The notes beneath the pieces were generated by a model. The model had not been told where the DNA came from and did no database searches. It saw nothing but the letters and a program-made list of their open reading frames with translations. Below are positions 20,511 through 28,460 of a DNA stretch of 64,000 nucleotides, in pieces; within the stretch, counting starts at the first letter, position 1; each line of letters begins with the position of its first letter. A program made the position numbers and the translations under genes. The DNA comes from Pistricoccus aurantiacus. GTDB taxonomy: Bacteria > Pseudomonadota > Gammaproteobacteria > Pseudomonadales > Halomonadaceae. The DNA is taken from assembly GCF_042682565.1 (NCBI RefSeq), contig NZ_JBHUIC010000011.1, one strand, 5' to 3'.

Positions 20511-20528
20511 TCTTGAAACTCAATTATT

Positions 20529-20556
20529 GAAGTGGCCCTTTCAGTTGGGCCACTTC
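20529..20556. terminator. Bidirectional terminator between the NYN gene and trhO
   Basis: GAAGTGGCCC (20529-20538) and GGGCCACTTC (20547-20556) pair perfectly around an 8-nt loop between two convergent genes. An A/T-rich stretch follows on both sides. Confidence 0.75.
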
Positions 20557-20581
20557 ATATTACGAATTTTGCAGTAGCACC

Positions 20582-21538
20582 TTACGCCTCGGTTTCCCGC
20601 CGCCTCGGATCCCGGCCAATCGGATGGGGCTCGCCGCGCTTTCTGGCCAGTTCGATCTGTTTCTGGCGTTCCCGGGCGCCTTCCCGGGTCTTCTCCGGCA
20701 GTGAGTCCCAGCAGTGGGGGCAACTGACGCCGGGCACATAGTGTTCGGACTGCTGATCCTCCAAGGAGATCGGCATGCGACAGGCGTGGCACTGCTCGAA
20801 CTCTCCTTCGCTCAGGTCGTGACGTACCGTTACCCGGTTGTCGAAGACGAAGCACTGGCCGCGCCACAGGGACTGCTCTTCCGGCACCCGCTCCAGATAA
20901 TTGAGCACGCCGCCCTTGAGGTGATAGACCTCCTCGAAGCCTTCTCTCAGCATGAAGCTCGAGGCCTTCTCGCAGCGAATGCCGCCGGTGCAGAACATCG
21001 CTACCTTCCTGTGCCTGGCCGGGTCGTAGTGCGCCTGCACATGCTCGGGAAATTCGCGGAAGGAGGTGGTCCTGGGGTCGGTGGCGCCTTCGAAGGAGCC
21101 GATGGCCACCTCGTAGGCGTTGCGGGTGTCGATCACCAGCACCTCCGGGTCCGCGATCAGGGCATTCCAGTCCTCCGGCTCCACGTAGGTGCCCACCTGC
21201 TCATTGGGATCGACCCCCTCGATGCCCAGGGTGACAATTTCCTTCTTGAGCTTGACCTTGGTGCGATAGAAGGGGTGTTCGTCGCAACAGGATTCCTTGT
21301 GATCAAGATCCCGAAGGCGCGGGTCGGCTCTCAGCCAGTCCAGCAGGGCATCGATACCTTGGCGAGTGCCGGAAACCGTGCCGTTGATGCCCTCCCGGGC
21401 CAGCAGCAGGGTGCCTTTGACGTCGTGTTCGAGCATCTGCTGGCGCAGCGGCTCGCGCAGAGCCTCGAAGTCGTCGAGGGCGGCGAACTTGTACAACGCC
21501 GCGACGACGATCTCGGAAGAATCGTTGGTATGAGTCAT
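20582..21538 (-). CDS. trhO: tRNA uridine 5-hydroxylation protein TrhO (rhodanese family)
   Basis: A 318-residue YceA-family protein. It makes 5-hydroxyuridine at position 34 of certain tRNAs in an oxygen-dependent reaction and works in parallel with TrhP. The rhodanese domain spans about residues 120-225 with the catalytic cysteine in MFCTGGIRCEKAS. The C-terminal CHACRMPIS and CPHCW pairs look like a small zinc knuckle. The start at 21538 is set by AGGAG; the longer frame to 21613 is an extension without support. It follows serA on the same strand after 71 bp. Confidence 0.93.
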   Translation of the reverse strand: MTHTNDSSEIVVAALYKFAALDDFEALREPLRQQMLEHDVKGTLLLAREGINGTVSGTRQGIDALLDWLRADPRLRDLDHKESCCDEHPFYRTKVKLKKEIVTLGIEGVDPNEQVGTYVEPEDWNALIADPEVLVIDTRNAYEVAIGSFEGATDPRTTSFREFPEHVQAHYDPARHRKVAMFCTGGIRCEKASSFMLREGFEEVYHLKGGVLNYLERVPEEQSLWRGQCFVFDNRVTVRHDLSEGEFEQCHACRMPISLEDQQSEHYVPGVSCPHCWDSLPEKTREGARERQKQIELARKRGEPHPIGRDPRRRETEA

Positions 21539-21609
21539 GTCTTTCTCCTGGTAGTCATCCTCGCAAAGGATGGACCGGGCGAATAAAGAGTGATTGTCAG
21601 AACCGGCTC

Positions 21610-22860
21610 TCAATCCTGAAAGCTGGTCTCGGAATACAGCACCCGCAGGCGCAGGGTGTGTTCCACCTGCCTCAATGCCTCCAGCGCCTGGGGGCCGTAG
21701 GCCTTGTCCACGTCGACCACCACGTAACCCACCTTCTCGTTGGTCTGCAGGTACTGGCCGGAAATGTTGATGTCGTTTTCCGAGAGCACCCGGTTGATCT
21801 CGGAGAGCACCCCGGGCACGTTGTCGTGGATATGCAGCAGGCGGTGCTTATCCGGATGCGCGGGCAGCGCGACTTCCGGGAAGTTGACCGAGGTGATGGT
21901 GGTGCCGTTGTCGGAATAGGTGATCAGCTTTTCGGCGACCTCGACGCCGATGTTTTCCTGAGCCTCCAGGGTCGAGCCACCGATGTGCGGGGTCAGGATG
22001 ACGTTGTGCAGACCGCGCAGGGGACTGGTGAATTCCTCGTCGGCGCCCTTGGGCTCCACCGGAAAGACGTCGATGGCGGCGCCCAGCAGCTTGCCTTCCC
22101 TGAGCCCCTCCGCCAGATCGTCGATCACCACCACGCTGCCCCGGGAGGCGTTGATCAGGATGCCATCTTCCTTCATCAGCGCGATCTGCTCCTTGCCGAT
22201 CAGCCAGCGGGTGGAGGGCAGGTCCGGCACATGCAACGTGACGATATCCGCCCGAGCCAGCAGCTCCTCCATACTGCCCACCTGGCTGGCGTTGCCCATG
22301 CCGAGCTTGGTGACCACGTCGTAGTAGATCACGTTGAAGCCCAGGGATTCCGCCAGTACGGAGAGCTGGGCGCCAATGTTGCCGTAGCCGATGATGCCCA
22401 GGGTCTTGCCCCGCGCTTCGTGAGAGTTCTTGGCGGTCTTCAGCCATTCGCCCTGATGCGCTCGGGCGCTTTTCTCCGGGATGCCTCGCAGCAGCATGAT
22501 CGCCTCCGCCAGCACCAGTTCCGCGACGGAGCGGGTGTTGGAATAAGGCGCGTTGAATACCGGTATGCCTCGGCTCAGGGCGGCCTCCAGATCCACCTGG
22601 TTGGTGCCGATGCAGAAACAGCCCACCGCGCTCAACTTTTCCGCCGCGGCAAAGACCCGCTCGGTGAGCTGAGTGCGGGAGCGCAGCCCGACGAAGTGCA
22701 CGTCGCGAATCCTCTCGATCAGCGATTCCTCGTCCAGCGAGGTGGCCAGATGTTCGATATTGGTGTAGCCCGCGTTGAGAAAACTGTCGACGGCGCTTTG
22801 ATGAACGCCTTCCAGCAGCAAGATCTTGATTTTGCTCTTTTCCAGAGACTTTTTAGCCAT
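21610..22860 (-). CDS. serA: D-3-phosphoglycerate dehydrogenase
   Basis: A 416-residue enzyme that oxidises 3-phosphoglycerate to 3-phosphohydroxypyruvate, the first step of serine synthesis. It shows the NAD-binding GKTLGIIGYGNIGAQL near residue 152, the catalytic stretch LTPHIGGSTLEAQ, and a C-terminal ACT domain (HIHDNVPGVLSEINRVL) that confers serine feedback inhibition in this type. The start at 22860 gives MAKKSLEKSKIKILLLEG, as in E. coli SerA (410 residues). Glycerate from glxR would join this pathway after phosphorylation. Confidence 0.97.
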   Translation of the reverse strand: MAKKSLEKSKIKILLLEGVHQSAVDSFLNAGYTNIEHLATSLDEESLIERIRDVHFVGLRSRTQLTERVFAAAEKLSAVGCFCIGTNQVDLEAALSRGIPVFNAPYSNTRSVAELVLAEAIMLLRGIPEKSARAHQGEWLKTAKNSHEARGKTLGIIGYGNIGAQLSVLAESLGFNVIYYDVVTKLGMGNASQVGSMEELLARADIVTLHVPDLPSTRWLIGKEQIALMKEDGILINASRGSVVVIDDLAEGLREGKLLGAAIDVFPVEPKGADEEFTSPLRGLHNVILTPHIGGSTLEAQENIGVEVAEKLITYSDNGTTITSVNFPEVALPAHPDKHRLLHIHDNVPGVLSEINRVLSENDINISGQYLQTNEKVGYVVVDVDKAYGPQALEALRQVEHTLRLRVLYSETSFQD

Positions 22861-23115
22861 TACCGGTTCAACCCTTGTTGAGCAGTGTCTATTAAGCAGT
22901 GTTATCGGAGGCGTCGCGGTTTTCATTTATTGTTGGCGCGGCGGTACAGCGGCCAGTTGGGGTACCGAAAGGCCCCGCCGAGCGCGGCGAAAGGATGACT
23001 ATGCTAGCACAACGATCGAGCGCATCGACGTGAGTCAAGATGAAAATGCTGCGCTGCGAAGATGAAACCGATGCAAGCGAGGCTGACAGGGGCAGACGTC
23101 GCCCGGGACGGTACG

Positions 23116-23123
23116 TGTATAAT
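23116..23123 (+). promoter_or_regulatory. Extended -10 promoter of the xseB-ispA-dxs operon
   Basis: TGTATAAT is a perfect -10 hexamer with the extended element. No good -35 lies 17 bp upstream, which extended -10 promoters do not need. The transcript would have a very short leader before ATG 23146. Confidence 0.6.
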
Positions 23124-23145
23124 GTGCCTTCTCGATAGTTTCCCG

Positions 23146-23487
23146 ATGAGCGAGAAGCCCATGGTCGAAAAGGATAGTGGCGACAAGGACGCGGCGGCTG
23201 CGGTCGATACAAGAACCCCGCGCGGCGCTGGCGGTAAAGGCGGCGTCGAGGATACGCCGGAGGATTTCGCCGCGACCCTGCGCCAGCTTGAAACCCTGGT
23301 AGAGCGGCTGGAGTCCGGCGAGCTGTCCCTGGAAGCGTCCCTTGACGCCTTCGAGCAGGGCGTTCGTCTGACCCGGGACGCCCAGCGTCGCCTGGACGAA
23401 GCGGAGCTTCAGGTGCGTACCTTGACGGAGCGCGCGGACGGTCAATTGATGGACACGCCGTTTTCCCACGAGGAGCCAGGCCGATGA
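23146..23487 (+). CDS. xseB: Exodeoxyribonuclease VII small subunit
   Basis: A 113-residue protein whose C-terminal two thirds, from DFAATLRQLETLVERLESGE to about residue 95, is the XseB helical hairpin that binds XseA. ExoVII degrades single-stranded DNA to oligonucleotides. The N-terminal 35 residues are charged and low in complexity, longer than in E. coli (80 residues). A start at 23161 is equally possible. Its stop overlaps the ispA start by 4 bp, and xseB-ispA-dxs is the classical gammaproteobacterial order. Confidence 0.92.
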   Translation: MSEKPMVEKDSGDKDAAAAVDTRTPRGAGGKGGVEDTPEDFAATLRQLETLVERLESGELSLEASLDAFEQGVRLTRDAQRRLDEAELQVRTLTERADGQLMDTPFSHEEPGR

Positions 23488-24380
23488 GCGTGGAGACTCG
23501 AGCGTTGCCGTTGATCGAGCAACTGGAGCGCGATCGTCAGCGGGTCAATCGGTGGCTCGAAGCGTTGTTCACGCATCGCCGGCCCCCGGCGCCGCGTCTC
23601 GAGCAGGCCATGCAGTACGGGGTGCTGGGGGGAGGAAAACGTCTGCGTCCAGTGCTGGTCTATGCCGCCGGGCGCGTGCTTGGCGCCAACGATGACGAGC
23701 TTGATGCGCCGGCGGCGGCGGTGGAGCTGATTCACGCCTACTCCCTGGTGCACGATGATCTTCCCGCCATGGATGACGACGACCTGCGTCGCGGCCTGCC
23801 GACGGTGCACAAGGCCTTCGACGAAGCCAGCGGCATTCTTGCCGGCGACGCTTTGCAAACCTTGGCCTTCGAGGCGCTGGCACGCCTCGAGCACCCACGA
23901 CTGGCGGCGATGATGACGACGCTGGCTTCCGCGGCGGGCCGCGATGGCATGGCGGCGGGCCAGGCGCTGGATCTAGAAGCGGTGGGCAGGAGTCTCGACG
24001 CGGACGCCCTGGCGGCCATGCATCGCTACAAGACCGGCGCCTTGATTCGCGCGGCGGTGCGCCTGGGCGCTCTGGTGGCGGTGGAGGTACAGGATCCTCG
24101 CCTGGCCGCCCTGGACGACTATGCCGCGGCGATCGGCCTGGCGTTTCAGATCCAGGACGATATCCTCGACGTGATCGGCGACACCCAGGTGCTGGGCAAG
24201 ATATCCGGAGCCGACGCGGCCCGAGACAAGCCGACCTATCCGGCGCTGCTGGGGCTGGAGGCCGCCCGGACCAAGGCCGACGGGCTGCTGCAGGACGCCC
24301 TGGCCGCCCTTGTTCCCCTTGGCGAATCCGCCGCTCCCTTGATTAATCTGGCGCGTTACATGATCGAGCGTGACCACTGA
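23484..24380 (+). CDS. ispA: Farnesyl diphosphate synthase
   Basis: A 298-residue prenyltransferase that condenses IPP with DMAPP and GPP to farnesyl diphosphate, the precursor of undecaprenyl and quinone side chains. The first Asp-rich motif is HDDLPAMDDDDLRRG near residue 90, and the second is QIQDDILDVIGD near residue 227. GGGKRLRP near residue 51 binds IPP. It is coupled to xseB by an ATGA overlap and precedes dxs. Confidence 0.96.
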   Translation: MSVETRALPLIEQLERDRQRVNRWLEALFTHRRPPAPRLEQAMQYGVLGGGKRLRPVLVYAAGRVLGANDDELDAPAAAVELIHAYSLVHDDLPAMDDDDLRRGLPTVHKAFDEASGILAGDALQTLAFEALARLEHPRLAAMMTTLASAAGRDGMAAGQALDLEAVGRSLDADALAAMHRYKTGALIRAAVRLGALVAVEVQDPRLAALDDYAAAIGLAFQIQDDILDVIGDTQVLGKISGADAARDKPTYPALLGLEAARTKADGLLQDALAALVPLGESAAPLINLARYMIERDH

Positions 24381-24396
24381 TACCGCTGAGGCCCCT

Positions 24397-26400
24397 ATGA
24401 AAATGTTCGACGCCATTCCCGTCGAGCGCCCGACGACGCCGCTGCTCGACACCCTGGAGACGCCGGCGGCGATACGACGCATGAACCACGCCCAGCTCAC
24501 GCAGCTGGCGGACGAGCTGCGCGCCTATCTGCTGTACAGCGTGGGCGTCAGCGGTGGACATTTCGGCGCCGGCCTGGGGGTCGTGGAGCTGACCGTTGCC
24601 TTGCATCGCGCCCTGCACACGCCGGAAGATCGGCTGGTATGGGACGTGGGCCACCAGGCCTACCCCCACAAGATTCTGACCGGACGTCGGGAGAACATGC
24701 CAAGCATCCGCCAGTACGGCGGTCTTGCTGCCTTTCCGCGTCGACTGGAATCCGAGTACGATACCTTCGGCGTGGGCCATTCCAGTACCTCCATCTCCGC
24801 CGCCCTGGGCATGGCGCTGGCGGCGCAAAGTCGCGGCGAGAAGCGTCGGGTCTGCGCGGTGATCGGCGACGGCGCCCTGACCGCGGGCATCGCCTTCGAG
24901 GCCCTGGCGCATGCGGGGCACGTTGACGCCAACCTGCTGGTGGTGCTCAACGACAACGAGATGTCGATTTCGGAAAACGTCGGCGGCATGGCCAGCTACC
25001 TGGCGCGCATTCTCACCAGCCGGCCCTACATCCAGATGCGCCAGGGCGGCAAGCGAGTACTCTCTCATCTACCCGGCGCCTTGGAACTGGCTAGGCGTAC
25101 TGAGGAGCACGTCAAGGGCATGGTCAGCCCGGCCAATCTCTTCGAGGAACTGGGATTCAACTATATCGGCCCCATCGACGGTCATGATCTGTCTGCGCTG
25201 GTGCATACTCTGGGGAACATGCGCGATCTGGACGGCCCGCAGTTCCTGCATGTCAGAACCCGTAAGGGGCGTGGCTTTCAGCCCGCGGAAGTCGATCCCA
25301 TCGGCTACCACGCCATCACCAAGCTGGAGAAGGCGCCCAACACGCCCAAGCCGTCTTCCAAGCTCGCCATCGAGCAACCCAAACCCAGAAGCGAGAATTT
25401 ATTGCGCCCGAAGCCGCGCAACGATGAATTATTGCGCCCGAAGCCGCGCAACGATGAATTATTGCGCCCGAAGCCGCGCAAATATTGCAACGTCTTCGGC
25501 GATTGGCTGTGCGATATGGCGGCGGCGGACGAGCGCCTGATGGGGATCACCCCGGCGATGCGCGAAGGCTCGGATCTGATTCGTTTCTCCCAGGAGTATC
25601 CACAGCGCTATTTCGACGTGGCCATCGCCGAGCAGCACGCGGTGACCCTGGCCGCCGGCATGGCCTGCGAAAACCTGAAGCCGGTGGTGGCGATCTATTC
25701 GACCTTCCTGCAGCGCGGCTACGATCAGCTGATTCACGACGTGGCGGTGCAGCATCTGGATGTGACTTTCGCCATCGATCGCGCCGGGTTGGTCGGTGAA
25801 GACGGCCCCACTCATCACGGCGCTCTGGATCTTACCTATCTGCGCTGCGTGCCGGGCATGGTGGTGCTGGCGCCGGCGGACGAGGCGGAGTGCCGCGCCA
25901 TGCTCAGCGCCGCCTATCATCATCCGGGTCCGGCAGCGGTGCGCTACCCGCGGGGCACCGGACCCGGTAGCGACATCCCCGTGCACCTCGAAGCGCTGCC
26001 CATCGGCAAGGCGCAGTTGAAGCGCGAAGGCAGTCGAATCGCCCTGCTGGCCTTCGGCAGCATGAATACCCCGGCGGAAGAAGTGGCGGAGCGCCTGGAT
26101 GCGACGCATCTCAACATGCGCTCGATCAAGCCGCTGGATCGCGATGCGGTGCTCGCGGCGGCGCGAGATCACGAGCTGGTGGTCACCCTGGAAGAAAACG
26201 TCATCGCCGGGGGCGCGGGCAGTGCAGTCAATGAGCTGCTGATGGGTGAAGGTGTGCTGGTTCAGGTGCTCAACCTGGGGCTGCCGGATAGCTTCATCGA
26301 GCACGGCACCCCCGAAGAGCTGCTCGCGGAATGCGGGCTTGACGCGAAGGGTATCGAGGTCGCGATTCGTCAGCGTCTCGAGGCGCAGCAAGCCTCGTGA
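24397..26400 (+). CDS. dxs: 1-deoxy-D-xylulose-5-phosphate synthase with an inserted repeat linker
   Basis: A ThDP enzyme that joins pyruvate and glyceraldehyde 3-phosphate to DXP, the first step of the MEP isoprenoid pathway. The ThDP motif is GDGALTAGIAFEALAHAG near residue 155, and the transketolase domain starts around residue 370 (FGDWLCDMAAADERLMGI). The product has 667 residues against about 620 in E. coli. The excess is largely a linker near residues 320-362 that contains three copies of a 10-residue unit (LLRPKPRNDE) encoded by perfect 30-bp repeats. The start at 24397 has GAGG five bases upstream; GTG 24370 is less likely. Confidence 0.96.
   Translation: MKMFDAIPVERPTTPLLDTLETPAAIRRMNHAQLTQLADELRAYLLYSVGVSGGHFGAGLGVVELTVALHRALHTPEDRLVWDVGHQAYPHKILTGRRENMPSIRQYGGLAAFPRRLESEYDTFGVGHSSTSISAALGMALAAQSRGEKRRVCAVIGDGALTAGIAFEALAHAGHVDANLLVVLNDNEMSISENVGGMASYLARILTSRPYIQMRQGGKRVLSHLPGALELARRTEEHVKGMVSPANLFEELGFNYIGPIDGHDLSALVHTLGNMRDLDGPQFLHVRTRKGRGFQPAEVDPIGYHAITKLEKAPNTPKPSSKLAIEQPKPRSENLLRPKPRNDELLRPKPRNDELLRPKPRKYCNVFGDWLCDMAAADERLMGITPAMREGSDLIRFSQEYPQRYFDVAIAEQHAVTLAAGMACENLKPVVAIYSTFLQRGYDQLIHDVAVQHLDVTFAIDRAGLVGEDGPTHHGALDLTYLRCVPGMVVLAPADEAECRAMLSAAYHHPGPAAVRYPRGTGPGSDIPVHLEALPIGKAQLKREGSRIALLAFGSMNTPAEEVAERLDATHLNMRSIKPLDRDAVLAAARDHELVVTLEENVIAGGAGSAVNELLMGEGVLVQVLNLGLPDSFIEHGTPEELLAECGLDAKGIEVAIRQRLEAQQAS
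25401..25480 (+). repeat. Perfect 30-bp tandem repeat (2.7 copies) inside dxs
   Basis: Positions 25401-25430 and 25431-25460 are identical, and 25461-25480 repeats the first 20 bases. It encodes LLRPKPRNDE units in frame, between the ThDP-binding and transketolase domains. The perfect identity at DNA level indicates recent expansion. Confidence 0.97.
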
Positions 26401-26434
26401 CTGCATTCAATATTGCCATGAAAACGAGAGGCTC

Positions 26435-27208
26435 ATGCTGATAGTTATTGTGATTGGCGGCGTGCTGGGATACCTGATCGGCGATTTCCTCGGAATGCTG
26501 ATCGGTGCGGGGCTGGGCTACTGGCTCGTGCGTCGTCTGCGCCGCAGTATCTTGGGGAGGCTGGTGCAGACGCAACGACAGTTTCTGGATTCCACCTTTG
26601 CGGTGATGGGCTGCCTGTGCAAGGCCGATGGCCAGGTCACTCGAGACGAGCTCGAGATGTCCATGCGACTGTGGGAGCGGCTGCGGTTGAACGCCCAGCA
26701 GCGCGAGCGGGCCAAGGCGGCGTTCAATCGCGGCAAGGCGCCGGAATTCGATCTGGATGCGGAGCTTGCTACCCTGCGCCAGGTGGCCAGGGGGCAGCAC
26801 GCGCTGCTGCAAATGTTTCTGCAGGTGCAGCTTTCGGCTATCACCGCGGATGGCAAGGTGCATCCGGCGGAGCAGGAGATGTTCCTGCGAGTCGCCCGGG
26901 GGCTGGGCTGTTCCGAGGCGGAAATCCAGCAGATCGAGGCCATGCTGCGGGGCGGCGGGGCGCAGGCTCCGGGAGCGACGTCCGGGCTATCTCTGGAAGA
27001 CGCTTATCGCGTGCTGGGGGTCGATGAAGACGCCAGCGACACGGAGGTCAAGCGCGCCTATCGTCGTCTCATGAGCCAGAATCATCCGGACAAGCTGGCG
27101 GGGAAGGGGTTACCCGAAAGCATGCGCGAAATGGCGGAGGAGCGCACCCGTGAAATAGGCAATGCGTTTGAGCTGATCAAGAAGACCCGCGAACAGCAGG
27201 CTGCCTGA
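26435..27208 (+). CDS. djlA: Membrane-anchored J-domain co-chaperone DjlA
   Basis: A 257-residue type III membrane protein. A glycine-rich N-terminal membrane segment spans residues about 3-30 (IGGVLGYLIGDFLGMLIGAG). A TerB-like helical domain follows at about 50-165. The J domain occupies the last 65 residues, with the HPD tripeptide in SQNHPDKLAGKG. DjlA stimulates DnaK at the inner membrane. GAGAGG precedes the ATG 34 bp after dxs. This gene lies between dxs and a decayed copy of the dxs 3' end. Confidence 0.93.
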   Translation: MLIVIVIGGVLGYLIGDFLGMLIGAGLGYWLVRRLRRSILGRLVQTQRQFLDSTFAVMGCLCKADGQVTRDELEMSMRLWERLRLNAQQRERAKAAFNRGKAPEFDLDAELATLRQVARGQHALLQMFLQVQLSAITADGKVHPAEQEMFLRVARGLGCSEAEIQQIEAMLRGGGAQAPGATSGLSLEDAYRVLGVDEDASDTEVKRAYRRLMSQNHPDKLAGKGLPESMREMAEERTREIGNAFELIKKTREQQAA

Positions 27209-27214
27209 CGCCTT

Positions 27215-27290
27215 TGCCGGATACGGTATTTCCAAGGAACTGCTCGCAAAATGCGGTCCTGACGCCACGAGTATCGAAACAAAGGTTTGA
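27215..27290 (+). pseudogene. Decayed duplicate of the dxs 3' end
   Basis: From 27241 to 27280, 30 of 40 bases match dxs 26321-26360 in register by my reading. The degenerate translation KELLAKCGPDATSIE mirrors ELLAECGLDAKGIE of Dxs. A shorter match, TGCCGGATA (27215-27223), corresponds to dxs 26282-26290, with a deletion in between. The reading frame is broken at several points and no start exists. Confidence 0.75.
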
Positions 27291-27460
27291 TTGAGGCAGC
27301 GGGTATCAAGTATGAGAATCTTGCTGCATCGAGTGTTGATTGCTTTAAACAATCGCGGCGATTAATTATTTAATTAGCAAACTAAGTATTTGTCATGGTA
27401 TCGTGTCTCCACTGTTTCGCAGCAAGAGTTTCGCAGCAAGACATGCACAAGGAGATACCC

Positions 27461-27775
27461 ATGAAAATCCTGACTACCAAGAAAATCCCGATGTTTGCAG
27501 GCGCTCTAATGATGGCCGCGCTGCCGCTGGCTTCTCAGGCCGATAGCGTCGCGGTCAATAAACACCAGGACGTCAACAGCCAGCCCTTGATGAACACCGG
27601 CGCCAGCGTGAACTCTCAGCAGATCGACTGGAGCTTCCATGATCTTTCCGGTTATAGCGACGGCGTGGCGGAAGCGGCTCGGCGCATGATCGTCAAAGAG
27701 AATCAGGTAACGAGCTTTGATGCAGCGGGCAAGTACGAATCCGCGACCCGGGTCGGTCACGGCCAGGACTGGTAA
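27461..27775 (+). CDS. Small exported protein of unknown function
   Basis: A 104-residue protein with a strong AAGGAG site and a clear Sec signal peptide (MKILTTKKIPMFAGALMMAA, cleavage expected after SQA near residue 27). The mature part of about 77 residues is polar, has no cysteine and includes WSFHDLSGYSDGVAEAARRM. I do not recognise the family. It is a stand-alone gene with a terminator 43 bp after its stop. A periplasmic location is inferred. Confidence 0.65.
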   Translation: MKILTTKKIPMFAGALMMAALPLASQADSVAVNKHQDVNSQPLMNTGASVNSQQIDWSFHDLSGYSDGVAEAARRMIVKENQVTSFDAAGKYESATRVGHGQDW

Positions 27776-27817
27776 GGCGTCTGGATTCCGCCGGCAGCGC
27801 GTCGGCGAAGTCACTCA

Positions 27818-27845
27818 CAGGGCCCCGCTAACTGGCGGGACCCTG
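27818..27845. terminator. Hairpin terminator between the exported protein and the GreB-like gene
   Basis: CAGGG-CCCGC pairs with GCGGG-CCCTG around a short loop, with one internal mismatch. It sits between convergent genes. The T-tract is weak (TTGTAT). Confidence 0.6.
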
Positions 27846-27860
27846 TTGTATGCGGCGAGC

Positions 27861-28370
27861 TCAAGTATCAGCGGGGCGCGGGTCAATAGACAGGATGATC
27901 AGCCGCCGCGGGCCGTCCGGCCGCCGCCATAGCACTTCCTCGTCTTCCGGCTGGCCCATCAGCGCCGTGCCCAGGGGCGATACCCAACTGATCAGGCCTT
28001 TGGCCGGATCCGCCTCGTCCTCGCCGACGATGCGGTAGTGATAGGTATTTCCCTGCTCGTCCTCGAGCTCGACGAGGCAGCCAATCTGGATTTTTTCGCC
28101 ACTCAGCCGCTCCGGGTCGACCACTACGGCGCTGGAAAGACGATGCTCGAAATAACGCAGATCCCGAGCGACTTCCGGTAACCTGCCCTGGGCGAACATA
28201 TCCGCCTGCCGGCTAAGCGACTGACGCTCCTCTTTCAGCGCCAGCACCTTTGCCTTGAGCTTTTCCAAACCCTGCGGCGTGACCAGGTTGGGATGCTGGC
28301 TGATTGGACGATCCGGCAGCGGCGCTTCCGGCCGATCGCCATCGTCTTCCTTAACGAATGCTCGACTCAT
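27861..28370 (-). CDS. GreA/GreB-family transcription elongation factor
   Basis: A 169-residue protein with an N-terminal coiled-coil (LVTPQGLEKLKAKVLALKEE to about residue 85) and a C-terminal FKBP-like domain with GCLVELEDEQGNTYHYRIVG and WVSPLGTALMG. Gre factors insert their coiled-coil into the RNA polymerase secondary channel to restart backtracked complexes. The acidic 35-residue N-terminal extension before the coiled-coil is not usual for GreB and suggests a Gre-like paralogue. Confidence 0.8.
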   Translation of the reverse strand: MSRAFVKEDDGDRPEAPLPDRPISQHPNLVTPQGLEKLKAKVLALKEERQSLSRQADMFAQGRLPEVARDLRYFEHRLSSAVVVDPERLSGEKIQIGCLVELEDEQGNTYHYRIVGEDEADPAKGLISWVSPLGTALMGQPEDEEVLWRRPDGPRRLIILSIDPRPADT

Positions 28371-28460
28371 GATGGGACTCCCAGAAAGTCGGTGACAAAG
28401 AATCTGCTCGCGGGGGCGCTTGTCTTGCCTATAGTCTAGCTTTTCTCCTTTCGTGCATTC

